A stretch of 36,567 nt of DNA from positions 3,520-40,086 of the forward strand of contig QHPX01000033.1 of assembly GCA_003219195.1 (NCBI GenBank), in the 5' to 3' direction. Within the stretch, counting starts at the first letter, position 1; each line of letters opens with the position of its first letter. The notes under the pieces are model-generated. The model was not told the DNA's origin. It saw only the letters and a program-made list of their open reading frames with translations, and made no database searches. Positions 15,556 to 22,670 of this stretch are shown in pieces. The translations under genes and the position numbers were made by a program. Source of the stretch: Verrucomicrobiota bacterium (GTDB taxonomy: Bacteria; Verrucomicrobiota; Verrucomicrobiia; Chthoniobacterales; UBA10450).

Positions 15556-16992
15556 ATGGCCGATGGCGAATGGATCGAATCGTACGTGCCGGCGCGGCTG
15601 GACCGGATGCCGTGGAGCCGATGGCATTGGCTGATCGTCGTCTCGCTCGGCGCGACGTGGATTCTCGATGGGCTTGAAGTCACACTCGCCGGTTCGCTCG
15701 GCGGAATTCTTACGCGTCGCGAAACGCTCGACCTGAGCGACACGCAAGTGGGTGCGAGCGCGACCTTCTATCTCGCCGGCGCGGTGATCGGCGCGCTACT
15801 TTTTGGTTATGGAACCGATCGACTCGGACGAAAAAGATTATTCTTTATCACCGTTGCGGTTTATCTCGTCGCCACAGGATTGACGGCGTTTTCCTGGAGT
15901 TTCGCGAGCTACGCTTTCTTTCGCGCGCTGACCGGCGCAGGCATCGGCGGCGAATATGCGGCGATTAATTCCGCGATCGACGAATTGATTCCGGCGCGGG
16001 TGCGCGGTCGCGTCGATCTGATGATCAACGGCTCTTACTGGGTGGGCGCCGCGCTCGGCTCGGCGGCGACCATTGTGCTGCTTGATCCGCAACGGCTACC
16101 GATCTGGCTGGGCTGGCGTTGTGCGTTTGGAATAGGTGCAACATTGGGTTTGGTCGTGATCTTCTTTCGCCGTTGGATTCCGGAAAGTCCGCGCTGGCTC
16201 ATGATTCACAGGCAAAATGCTGAGGCGGAACGAATCGTGGAGGACGTTGAGCACCGTTTCGTATCGCATCCCGAAACTTTGCCCGCGCATGACGCGCCGC
16301 CGACGCGAATCCACACGCGTACGCATACGCCGTGGCGAGAAATTTGGAAAGCAATTGTGCACGAACATCGACAACGCTCGTTGCTCGGATTTGTTCTGAT
16401 GCTGACGCAGGCTTTCTTCTACAACGCGATCTTTTTTACTTACGCGCTCGTGTTGATGCGCTTTTACGGCGTGCCGGAGAAAAATGTGGGCGGCTATTTG
16501 CTGCCGTTTGCGCTCGGAAATGTGCTTGGCCCGCTTCTCCTCGGCCATTTATTCGACACGATTGGCCGCAAACAGATGATCACCGCTACCTATGGACTGG
16601 CCGGCGTTTTGCTCGCTCTAACCGGCTGCCTCTTTCAGGCGGGAATGTTAACCGCGGAAACGCAGACACTGGCGTGGACGCTCATCTTTTTTGTCGCCTC
16701 TGCGGCAGCGAGCTCCGCGTATCTGACGGTAAGCGAAATTTTCCCGCTCGAAATTCGTGCCCTAGCGATCGCGATTTTTTATGCAGTCGGAACACTCGCC
16801 GGCGGAGTTGGCGCGCCCGTTTTGTTCGGATGGATCATCGGGACGGGATCGACCACCGCATTGTTCATCGGATATCTCGTCGGGGCGGCGCTGATGATTT
16901 TTGGCGCATTGACTGAGGCGTGGATCGGTGTACCTGCAGAGCGGCGGCCACTCGAACACGTGGCCGCGCCATTATCGAGTCGAGAGCTGTAA
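15556..16992 (+). CDS. MFS transporter, metabolite/sugar porter type
   Basis: A 478-residue, 12-helix inner-membrane carrier. The loop 2-3 signature is GYGTDRLGRKR, repeated in the second half as GHLFDTIGRKQ. RWIPESPRWLM after helix 6 is typical of the sugar-porter and AAHS branches. The first helix contains an Asp in WILDGLEVTLAG, a pattern common in proton-coupled acid or aromatic transporters; the substrate is not known. The stop TAA lies within TGTAAC, a mutated end of a palindromic element shared with the convergent thpR gene. Confidence 0.82.
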   Translation: MADGEWIESYVPARLDRMPWSRWHWLIVVSLGATWILDGLEVTLAGSLGGILTRRETLDLSDTQVGASATFYLAGAVIGALLFGYGTDRLGRKRLFFITVAVYLVATGLTAFSWSFASYAFFRALTGAGIGGEYAAINSAIDELIPARVRGRVDLMINGSYWVGAALGSAATIVLLDPQRLPIWLGWRCAFGIGATLGLVVIFFRRWIPESPRWLMIHRQNAEAERIVEDVEHRFVSHPETLPAHDAPPTRIHTRTHTPWREIWKAIVHEHRQRSLLGFVLMLTQAFFYNAIFFTYALVLMRFYGVPEKNVGGYLLPFALGNVLGPLLLGHLFDTIGRKQMITATYGLAGVLLALTGCLFQAGMLTAETQTLAWTLIFFVASAAASSAYLTVSEIFPLEIRALAIAIFYAVGTLAGGVGAPVLFGWIIGTGSTTALFIGYLVGAALMIFGALTEAWIGVPAERRPLEHVAAPLSSREL

Positions 16993-17046
16993 CAGCGCTC
17001 TATGAACGTCGCGTTTATTTGTCGGCGGTTATAGACCGCCGCTACA
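16988..17046. repeat. TGTAAC...GCTACA palindromic element between convergent genes
   Basis: 59 bp with a diverged left end TGTAAC and a right end GCTACA, plus inner arms GGCGGT and ACCGCC. The left TAA ends the MFS gene; the right part is read as the last codons and stop of thpR. Confidence 0.7.
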
Positions 17047-17583
17047 GGAAAGTGTGAGCTCGCGCGTATGAGCCGGGCCCGCCGGACCCAGTTTGCTCGA
17101 ATAAAGATGAAATGACTCCACGCGCACTATTCCCGCATCAAGATCGACATTCGATTTCAAAAAACGGCGCACGAGATGCGACGGAACGTTTCGGCAACGC
17201 GCGAGCGTGATGTGCGGATGCCAGGGTCGCAAATCCGGTTCCAGACCGACGGCGACAGCTGCGTCGCTTACGCGCTTGTGCAACTGGAACAAGTGCGGAT
17301 GTCCACGACCAACGCCGACCCAAATAATTTTCGGCGAATCTTTTGGCGGAAAGGTTCCCACGCCCGCGATCGGCAGAAAAAAAGCGCCGAAATGAATCAG
17401 ACTGAGTTTTTCGCGCAATTTTAGATCGACATCTTCCGGCACAGATCCAAAAAAAACGAGCGTGAGATGCATTTGCTCAGCGTCAACCCAACGGACGTCG
17501 CGAATTTTCGGGTCAAGATCGACAAGGACGTGTTTGATTGATTCCGGCAATTCGATTGCAGCAAAGAGGCGCTTTGCTTTCAC
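17029..17583 (-). CDS. thpR: RNA 2',3'-cyclic phosphodiesterase (2H/LigT family)
   Basis: A 184-residue cytosolic 2H phosphoesterase with both catalytic motifs, HLTL (39-42) and HITL (124-127), at normal spacing. ThpR/LigT enzymes open 2',3'-cyclic phosphates and can join or cleave tRNA halves with a 2'-5' linkage. The GTG start at 17583 overlaps the SDR stop (GTGA). The last few residues (SCSGGL) are encoded by a palindromic repeat, so the natural C-terminus has probably been replaced or extended. It is one of two 2H enzymes in the window; the other sits by rtcB. Confidence 0.9.
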   Translation of the reverse strand: MKAKRLFAAIELPESIKHVLVDLDPKIRDVRWVDAEQMHLTLVFFGSVPEDVDLKLREKLSLIHFGAFFLPIAGVGTFPPKDSPKIIWVGVGRGHPHLFQLHKRVSDAAVAVGLEPDLRPWHPHITLARCRNVPSHLVRRFLKSNVDLDAGIVRVESFHLYSSKLGPAGPAHTRELTLSCSGGL

Positions 17584-18461
17584 CGAATCTCCGACCCGGG
17601 ACGCGGCTCATCGCCACCAGGTCCACCCGGCGGAGGCAAACAGGCATTCGCCACTTTCATCATCCGCCCAAAGAGATTTGGAAAGAGCGCGTTCGTCACA
17701 ATCATAATTCGCGCCGACACCGGCATGACCAGGGCGGACCGACCGCTCGCGCAAGCTGCGAGAATTTTTCTCGCCGCACGCTCAGCGGAAATGGAAGCGA
17801 ACGGCAATCTACTCGCTGCCGTAAATCGTTTGTATTCGGCGGCGCGATCACCCTTGAATTTCGCGAAGCTGTGCGAGCCGGTGCGCATCATTCCCGGCGT
17901 GACGGTGGTGACGTAAATATTTTCTCGCGCCAATTCCGCGCGAATCGCATCCGAGAAGCCGGCGAGGCAGAACTTGCTCGCCGTGTATGGCGCCATGTGC
18001 GGAACGGCGATTTTCCCGCCGATGGAAGAGATGTTGACGATGCGTCCGCCGCCGCGCCGGCGGAAATGCGGAATCGCTTCGCCAATAATGTGGTAGGGCG
18101 CCCAAAAGTGAAGCATGATCGCTTTTTCGAAATCGGCAGGCTTCATGTGCGCGAGCGGGCCGACTTCAATGATGCCGGCATTGTTGATCACAACATCGAG
18201 GGCGCCGAAGTGATCGACGATTTTTTCCACTGCTTGCTTGATCTGCGTGGGCTTAAGCAAATCGCATTCGACCGGCAGCGGGTCTCCGCCACGTCGCCTT
18301 AGATCATCGCAAGCCCGCGCCAGTTCGTTTGGATCGCGCGCGAGTAAGGCAACGCGTGCGCGACGCGCACAAGCCTCCCGCGCCAGAGCCAGACCGAGTC
18401 CGCGCGAGCCACCGGTGATCAGAATGATCTTGCCGTCGAAAGAGAATCGGCTGGCAAACAT
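17580..18461 (-). CDS. short-chain dehydrogenase/reductase
   Basis: A 293-residue classical SDR with cofactor motif TGGSRGLG (16-23), Arg at 42 suggesting NADP(H), NNAG (93-96), catalytic Ser146, Tyr159 and Lys163 in YTASK. The C-terminal extension after about 255 (VMPVSARIMIVTNALFPNLF) is hydrophobic and may touch the membrane, as in DltE/DHRS7-like SDRs. The substrate is unknown. It ends in a Pro/Gly-rich tail overlapping the thpR start. Its start is separated from smpB by 15 bases that hold a copy of the repeated word. Confidence 0.85.
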   Translation of the reverse strand: MFASRFSFDGKIILITGGSRGLGLALAREACARRARVALLARDPNELARACDDLRRRGGDPLPVECDLLKPTQIKQAVEKIVDHFGALDVVINNAGIIEVGPLAHMKPADFEKAIMLHFWAPYHIIGEAIPHFRRRGGGRIVNISSIGGKIAVPHMAPYTASKFCLAGFSDAIRAELARENIYVTTVTPGMMRTGSHSFAKFKGDRAAEYKRFTAASRLPFASISAERAARKILAACASGRSALVMPVSARIMIVTNALFPNLFGRMMKVANACLPPPGGPGGDEPRPGSEIR

Positions 18462-18467
18462 ACGAAC

Positions 18468-18478
18468 AATGTCGATCT
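18468..18478 (-). repeat. intergenic copy of the GATCGACA word
   Basis: TTAGATCGACA on the minus strand nearly fills the short gap between smpB and the SDR gene; it overlaps the last two bases of the smpB stop. Confidence 0.7.
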
Positions 18479-18938
18479 AAGCGTGGCGGCGATTGAAACG
18501 CGCGACTTCGCGCGCGGTCTCACGCTCGATGGCGCGTTTTTTCAGATCGGCTCGTTTGTCGCGCGCGACTTTGCCGTGGGCGAGACCGAGCTCAGCTTTG
18601 AGCTTTCCGTTCTTCCAATAGAGTTTGAGAACGACCAGCGCACGCCCGGCGACTTGCGTCTCGCCGTAAAGCTTCGCGATCTCTTGCCGATGTAATAACA
18701 ATTTGCGTACTCGTTTGGCTGCCGGAATTTCATGGCTGGCGCGCTCATATGGTTGAATGTCGGCGTTGTAGAGAAAAGCTTCGCCATTTTCGATGCGCGC
18801 GAAGGCGTCACTGATGTTCGCTTTGCCAGCGCGGATGGATTTGACCTCACTGCCCTTCAGCTCGATGCCAGCCTCGTAGCGCTCGAGAATGTGATAATCG
18901 CGCAGCGCCTTGCGATTAAGAATCGACTCGGCAGCCAT
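18477..18938 (-). CDS. smpB: SsrA-binding protein SmpB
   Basis: This 153-residue protein binds tmRNA and brings it to stalled ribosomes for trans-translation. Family blocks are YEAGIELKGSEVKSIRAG, LYNADIQPYE, RKLLLHRQEI and LKLYWKNGKLKAELGLAHGK. The basic C-terminal tail ends in RFNRRHA, fitting the tail that enters the mRNA channel. It follows rpoZ by 27 bases in the same direction. No ssrA gene is seen in the window. Confidence 0.96.
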   Translation of the reverse strand: MAAESILNRKALRDYHILERYEAGIELKGSEVKSIRAGKANISDAFARIENGEAFLYNADIQPYERASHEIPAAKRVRKLLLHRQEIAKLYGETQVAGRALVVLKLYWKNGKLKAELGLAHGKVARDKRADLKKRAIERETAREVARFNRRHA

Positions 18939-18965
18939 GATCGCGCCCTGAAACGCGACGGAAAT

Positions 18966-19181
18966 TCAGGCGCCGTCCGCGGAATCCTTGATCGATTCGT
19001 AGGTAAGCTTACCGGCGATGATTTCCTTGAGCGCAATGTCGGTGAGGGAAGCGCGCGGACCTACCTCCACCATCGGCCGATGTCCCAAACCGAGCTGACG
19101 CACGCGCTTGGAGACAACGTTGATCAGGAGTTGCTGATTTGGGATGACTTGGGCTGCTTCCTGGAGGAGTTGAGTCGTCAT
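18966..19181 (-). CDS. rpoZ: RNA polymerase omega subunit, hidden in the end of a longer ORF
   Basis: The last 71 residues of the 600-residue ORF starting at 20768 are an RpoZ sequence: QLLINVVSKRVRQLGLGHRP, then GPRASLTDIALKEIIAGKLTYE. Omega assists RNA polymerase assembly. An ATG at 19179-19181 gives a normal-size omega (about 70-100 residues is usual). No stop separates it from the upstream prepilin-like gene, so automatic annotation is likely to miss it. A promoter-like TTGACA-17-CAAAAT lies upstream at 19300-19328. A separately started omega is far more likely than a working fusion, since omega must enter the polymerase. smpB follows. Confidence 0.85.
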   Translation of the reverse strand: MTTQLLQEAAQVIPNQQLLINVVSKRVRQLGLGHRPMVEVGPRASLTDIALKEIIAGKLTYESIKDSADGA

Positions 19182-20768
19182 ATTGCGCAAGGAATGGACG
19201 GGGCGGAATGCTTCCGTCGGGAATTGAAGAATGGTCGGCGACTCGCCGGCAAGAACGAAGGGAGTAAGCGGCGGGGCGAGCATGATAAAAGGAGTGCTGA
19301 TTTTGCGAGCAGCGGAAATGGTTGTCAACCGAATGTCTTCGACGTAGCTGGTGATCCGGTAATCGACCGCGTCCCCTTCCTGCCCGAGCTCGCGGTCATA
19401 ATGCCAGGTCGTATTGCCGTTGCCGTAAAATGTCTTGCAGACAATCGCCCCGGTAATATTAGGATTTCCATTCAGGCTGAAGTCCGCGCTCGGAGCGTAG
19501 AACGCGGCGGCAAAATCGCCGGGCGGATTGACATTGACGTGTTGGAGTGTGGCAGGATCCGACGGACTAATCGCGTAGTATTGCATATTAGCGGCGATGC
19601 CGCTCTCGTTGATAATGTCACGCCCTTTTACGTCCATACTGCCATCGACAAAAATCTTGAGCTGGACTGTCGGCTTGATATCGATGGAGCCGGTCACGTC
19701 GCTTGTGACATGAATTGCGACATAGGTCTTTTGCGTGCCGAATGAATTGATCGTCAACTGGCCGGTGAGCGAGGAAAGCAAATAGAGCGTGGGATTTGCC
19801 GCGGTGCCGGCGGCTGGTGGTGTAATGTTGACATTTGTCGTCACCGACGTGGGTGAAGGCTGCGGCAGCGGGAGATTGGTCGGCAGATAAAAGGGACGAA
19901 TCACGAAGGGGACATTGTTGTCGATCGTGCCGCTGATGTACTGCGACCGAACGATCGAGCCGCCGTTGGTCGCGACATCCCCATAAACCCATCCCCTGAT
20001 CGTGGCCACGGCACTGTTGATCTCAACGTTGCCGCTGCGGGAGTCGCCATAGTACGGGTCGGCCGGATTGGTCGCGGCAAAGTGATAGGATCCCTTTCTC
20101 GAGTCGTAGCTATCGATCATGGCGGCGTCGCCCAGGCCGTAAAACGAGCTGGCACATTTGATCGCAGCTTCAAATGGAGTGATCGGCGCCGAAATCTGCT
20201 CGATCCGTCTTGTCACTTGCGGGGTGGACACCGAAACCAACGCCTTGCCGACGCCGTCTCCATTCGGGCCGTAAGTGGAAATAAAGTGATCGTAGCTGAA
20301 ATCGATTTTCCGGAGAAGACTGTCGCCCCTGGCACCGGTCAGCATTCGATCGTCCATGCCGGTGCGCCGAAGGCCTCGTATCGGAGCAACCCCTTTCGTT
20401 CGACTCCGGTACCAAGGGCTACCGGTAATCGTATCGTAATAAAACAAGTCAACGTTGCTGCTCGTGGTCAGATTGTTGGTTCCCAAAGTCACAACCGCGC
20501 TGGCATGGGTATTGCCGGAATTGGTCCACCCACTAAAGGCGTTCGCCGGATCCACTACCGTTTTCCGCACTTCGGCATAAGCAATATCACCGCCTGCTTC
20601 CGCGGCCTGAAGCGCTTCCTTCCAGCCGCGAACCTGACTCGACGACACGTTGAACCGTGTCGTCGAGTTAAGCAGAACGCCTCCGCCAATCAACGAAAGA
20701 ATCAGAATGGTGCATAAGGCACAGAAGAGGACATTGCCTGCCTGCGCCCCTTTTCGCTTTCCTTCCAT
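18966..20768 (-). CDS. PilX-like prepilin-type protein whose ORF runs on into rpoZ
   Basis: The N-terminus resembles PilX-type minor pilin components: a basic start, a hydrophobic helix (about 12-34, GNVLFCALCTILILSLIGGG) and the conserved EALQAAEAGGDIAYAEVRK. The large extracellular part (about 60-480) contains beta-rich, Ser/Thr/Asn-rich sequence. Residues 530-600 are RpoZ. The natural pilin end is probably at residue 480 (SYVEDIR): deleting a single T in CGGTTGACA would give TGA right there. The residues between are therefore likely untranslated leader of rpoZ that happens to be open. It lies 23 bases after a PilW-like gene, in an operon of three prepilin-type genes. Confidence 0.7.
   Translation of the reverse strand: MEGKRKGAQAGNVLFCALCTILILSLIGGGVLLNSTTRFNVSSSQVRGWKEALQAAEAGGDIAYAEVRKTVVDPANAFSGWTNSGNTHASAVVTLGTNNLTTSSNVDLFYYDTITGSPWYRSRTKGVAPIRGLRRTGMDDRMLTGARGDSLLRKIDFSYDHFISTYGPNGDGVGKALVSVSTPQVTRRIEQISAPITPFEAAIKCASSFYGLGDAAMIDSYDSRKGSYHFAATNPADPYYGDSRSGNVEINSAVATIRGWVYGDVATNGGSIVRSQYISGTIDNNVPFVIRPFYLPTNLPLPQPSPTSVTTNVNITPPAAGTAANPTLYLLSSLTGQLTINSFGTQKTYVAIHVTSDVTGSIDIKPTVQLKIFVDGSMDVKGRDIINESGIAANMQYYAISPSDPATLQHVNVNPPGDFAAAFYAPSADFSLNGNPNITGAIVCKTFYGNGNTTWHYDRELGQEGDAVDYRITSYVEDIRLTTISAARKISTPFIMLAPPLTPFVLAGESPTILQFPTEAFRPVHSLRNMTTQLLQEAAQVIPNQQLLINVVSKRVRQLGLGHRPMVEVGPRASLTDIALKEIIAGKLTYESIKDSADGA
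19300..19328 (-). promoter_or_regulatory. candidate sigma70-type promoter for rpoZ
   Basis: On the minus strand TTGACA (19328-19323, perfect -35) is followed after exactly 17 bases by CAAAAT (19305-19300, 4 of 6 to TATAAT). It lies inside the long ORF, just after the presumed natural end of the prepilin gene and about 120 bases before the rpoZ ATG. Confidence 0.45.
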
Positions 20769-20791
20769 TGTCGGTCGTCAACAGATTTCGA

Positions 20792-21418
20792 TCAACCGCG
20801 ACGCCGATTTCTCAGATACGACGTTGCACAGACGGTGGTCCCACTCCGCTCGGCCGTAGCGCCGCCGGAGGTAAAAATCGGCAGGAAGGTGACGCTCGTG
20901 ATTGTGTATTCAGTGTTGGCCAACTCCACATCGGTGGTCACGGGCACGAGTTGATCCGTGCTTGATGCGATCGTCGTGATCACGCCGTTTTCGGTGCGCA
21001 AAATAGACTGGCCGCTGATCGCATATACGACGGATGTGGTGGTCGCTCCGTAATCCACCTGCGGCCCGCTGCGCAAATAGCTGATTGTTGGTGTGCGGGG
21101 AGTCCCGATCAGCGATGGATTGGCCACAGCCTCCGGGTCGCCAGCTTTAATGATGTAATTAGGAAGCGTCATCGAAACGCGTTGCAAATTGACCGAAGTC
21201 GTCACGACAAGAGCGCGCTTCACATCGCGATTGAGATAATCGACGATGCGAATTTGCTGCATGTGGGTCGCGAAATAATTATCGATGGCGTTAAAACTTT
21301 TCTGGAGACCAACCGACGCCGCGATCACCGCCGCAAAAACAATGGAGCTGATTCCCAGTCCTACCGTTGTTTCAACGAGAGTGAAGCCGTGGAATTTTGT
21401 GGAGTGTTTGATTTTCAT
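20792..21418 (-). CDS. PilW-like minor prepilin
   Basis: A 208-residue protein with a type IV prepilin leader, FHG cut before FTLVETTVGLGISSIVFAAV (Glu5 of the mature form present). A hydrophobic helix of about 20 residues follows and then a variable, Thr/Ser-rich C-terminal domain. It should be processed by PilD and inserted at the tip of a type IV pilus or pseudopilus. The ATG overlaps the stop of the preceding prepilin gene (ATGA). No pilus motor or secretin gene is in the window. Confidence 0.8.
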   Translation of the reverse strand: MKIKHSTKFHGFTLVETTVGLGISSIVFAAVIAASVGLQKSFNAIDNYFATHMQQIRIVDYLNRDVKRALVVTTSVNLQRVSMTLPNYIIKAGDPEAVANPSLIGTPRTPTISYLRSGPQVDYGATTTSVVYAISGQSILRTENGVITTIASSTDQLVPVTTDVELANTEYTITSVTFLPIFTSGGATAERSGTTVCATSYLRNRRRG

Positions 21419-21909
21419 TTTTTGGTTCCGTTTGAGATAATCGAAGTTACTTGTTCGCTGCGGGCTCTACGCCCCAAGGTCATTGTCCACGAAGTGGCAA
21501 CGTCTACCTGAACGAGTGTTATTCCGAGATTGGTCGCGGTCGAATCGGTCGTGACGGTGCCGCTGGGCAGACGGGTGAGCTGCGTGATCCCGTTCGCCGT
21601 GGGATAAGCACGAATTTGCACGACTTCTGTCGACTTCTTCACAAAATCCGAAGCGTTGGCGGGGGAACTCAACAACCCCTGCACGTAAGAAAGGTTGGTG
21701 AGGTCGTTGAAGGCGAGATTGCGAAGTGTTTCGCTGCGATCCTGCACCTGTTGTAAAGCTGCGACCGATTCTTTGCTCGCGTCGATGTATCGGAGGCAAA
21801 CGGCGTTCAATTCAAAGATCGAGGCGAAAAAAACTGCCAGAAGAAGGGCCGCTACCATTATTTCCGGCATGGTGGATCCTGACTGCTGGTATGGAGCGCC
21901 CAGTTTCAT
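21415..21909 (-). CDS. PilV-like minor prepilin
   Basis: A 164-residue protein with a prepilin-type N-terminus, QSG followed by STMPEIMVAALLLAVFFASI; Glu5 after the likely cleavage site is present. A helical spine (ALQQVQDRSETLRN) and a variable C-terminal domain follow. It is first of the three prepilin-type genes, so the operon promoter should lie in 21910-22060; I see only AT-rich sequence there (for instance TTTATCATAGATACT) and cannot name a promoter with confidence. Confidence 0.78.
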   Translation of the reverse strand: MKLGAPYQQSGSTMPEIMVAALLLAVFFASIFELNAVCLRYIDASKESVAALQQVQDRSETLRNLAFNDLTNLSYVQGLLSSPANASDFVKKSTEVVQIRAYPTANGITQLTRLPSGTVTTDSTATNLGITLVQVDVATSWTMTLGRRARSEQVTSIISNGTKK

Positions 21910-22272
21910 CTTTTTACTAATTCCAGTATCTATGATAAATCAGCAGATATTGTGCCGGATTTTCTCATTCTAGTGATGAGCCGTGCATAGTTGATAAGAA
22001 CGATATTTCGCAAAAACGAGAATATCTCGCCGGAAAAGTGGCTCTGCATCTCGCCCAGCACTTCCCGTTTTCACCGGTCTTTTTGCAGAGATTCGGTGAA
22101 AACGTTAGCGTCCCGACGGTCGTGCGCCGGGGCCTTTGGCTCCCAAGAACAACCCGGCGGCTGGAATAGAGACTTTCCTTGTTCTCGCTTCCATTCCACG
22201 CATACTAGTTAGTGATCAATTAGCGCGATGCAGCGTTGGAATAATCGCGCAGTTCATCATTTATGAAAATTT
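21910..22272. other. 363-bp intergenic region between prepilin operon and tRNA-Pro
   Basis: No convincing gene is seen. It should hold the promoters of the minus-strand prepilin operon and of the plus-strand tRNA-Pro. It contains the 11-bp inverted repeat at 22066-22104 and is AT-rich near both ends. Confidence 0.5.
22066..22104. repeat. 11-bp perfect inverted repeat with 17-nt spacer
   Basis: CGTTTTCACCG (22066-22076) and CGGTGAAAACG (22094-22104) are exact complements. No T-run follows on either strand. Spacing of about 2.6 helical turns between arm centres would suit a dimeric repressor; it could equally be an RNA hairpin in a leader. Confidence 0.6.
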
Positions 22273-22346
22273 CGGGCTGTGGCTCAGCTTGGTAGAGCGC
22301 TGCGTTCGGGACGCAGAGGCCGTGGGTTCAAATCCCACCAGCCCGA
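22273..22346 (+). tRNA. tRNA-Pro(CGG)
   Basis: This 74-nt tRNA has acceptor arms CGGGCTG and CAGCCCG, D-arm GCTCAGCTTGGTAGAGC, anticodon stem CTGCG/CGCAG around TTCGGGA (anticodon CGG), T-arm GTTCAAATC and discriminator A. CCA is not encoded, unlike the tRNA-Ser gene. Confidence 0.97.
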
Positions 22347-22470
22347 TATCTTTCTAAATTAAACAGCCCGCGGCCCGACGACGCACAGAGACAGGATGAC
22401 ATCGTTTTCATTCGGGTTTGCACGTCTTGTCCGCGAAGAAGTGAGTTGCAGCCTGGTGGATTAGATGGTT

Positions 22471-22480
22471 GGATCGACAA
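22471..22480 (+). repeat. intergenic copy of the GATCGACA word
   Basis: GGATCGACAA lies ten bases before the ATG of the small bS22-like gene, where a ribosome-binding site would be. Confidence 0.7.
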
Positions 22481-22489
22481 TTGCAAGGT

Positions 22490-22594
22490 ATGGGTTCTCT
22501 GAAGAAACGACGCAAAGCGAAGATTTCAAAACACAAGCGACGCAAGCGCATGAAGGAGAACCGGCATAAAAAGCGTTTGCGCTATAAGGCGTAG
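22490..22594 (+). CDS. 34-residue bS22/mS38-like (AURKAIP1/COX24 domain) ribosomal protein
   Basis: The ORF from the ATG at 22490 to the TAG at 22594 encodes a 34-residue, extremely basic peptide beginning MGSLKKRRKAKISKHKRRK and ending KKRLRYKA. The MGS start followed by KKRRK...KHKRRK matches the small AURKAIP1/COX24-domain proteins, homologues of mycobacterial bS22 and mitochondrial mS38, which sit on the small ribosomal subunit. Such genes are usually missed because they are so short. A possible site AAGG lies just before the start (22485-22488). The family call is from recalled sequence pattern. Confidence 0.85.
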   Translation: MGSLKKRRKAKISKHKRRKRMKENRHKKRLRYKA

Positions 22595-22670
22595 CGCTCC
22601 ACGCGTTCTGATTGCTCGCTCGAGTGGCAACTGGTTTGCGAACCATGCCGCCACAGCTACAGTCGAAAAC

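Noticed and set aside
17538-18302. Plus-strand ORF of 254 residues
   Set aside because: It is antisense to the SDR gene, which has full catalytic motifs; the plus-strand product has no family features.
18732-19745. Plus-strand ORF of 337 residues
   Set aside because: It is antisense to smpB, rpoZ and the prepilin-like gene, with unlikely Arg/Gly-rich composition.
18966-20768. A true PilX-omega fusion protein
   Set aside because: Omega has to join RNA polymerase in the cytoplasm, while the prepilin part is exported; a promoter-like sequence and an ATG precede the omega part.
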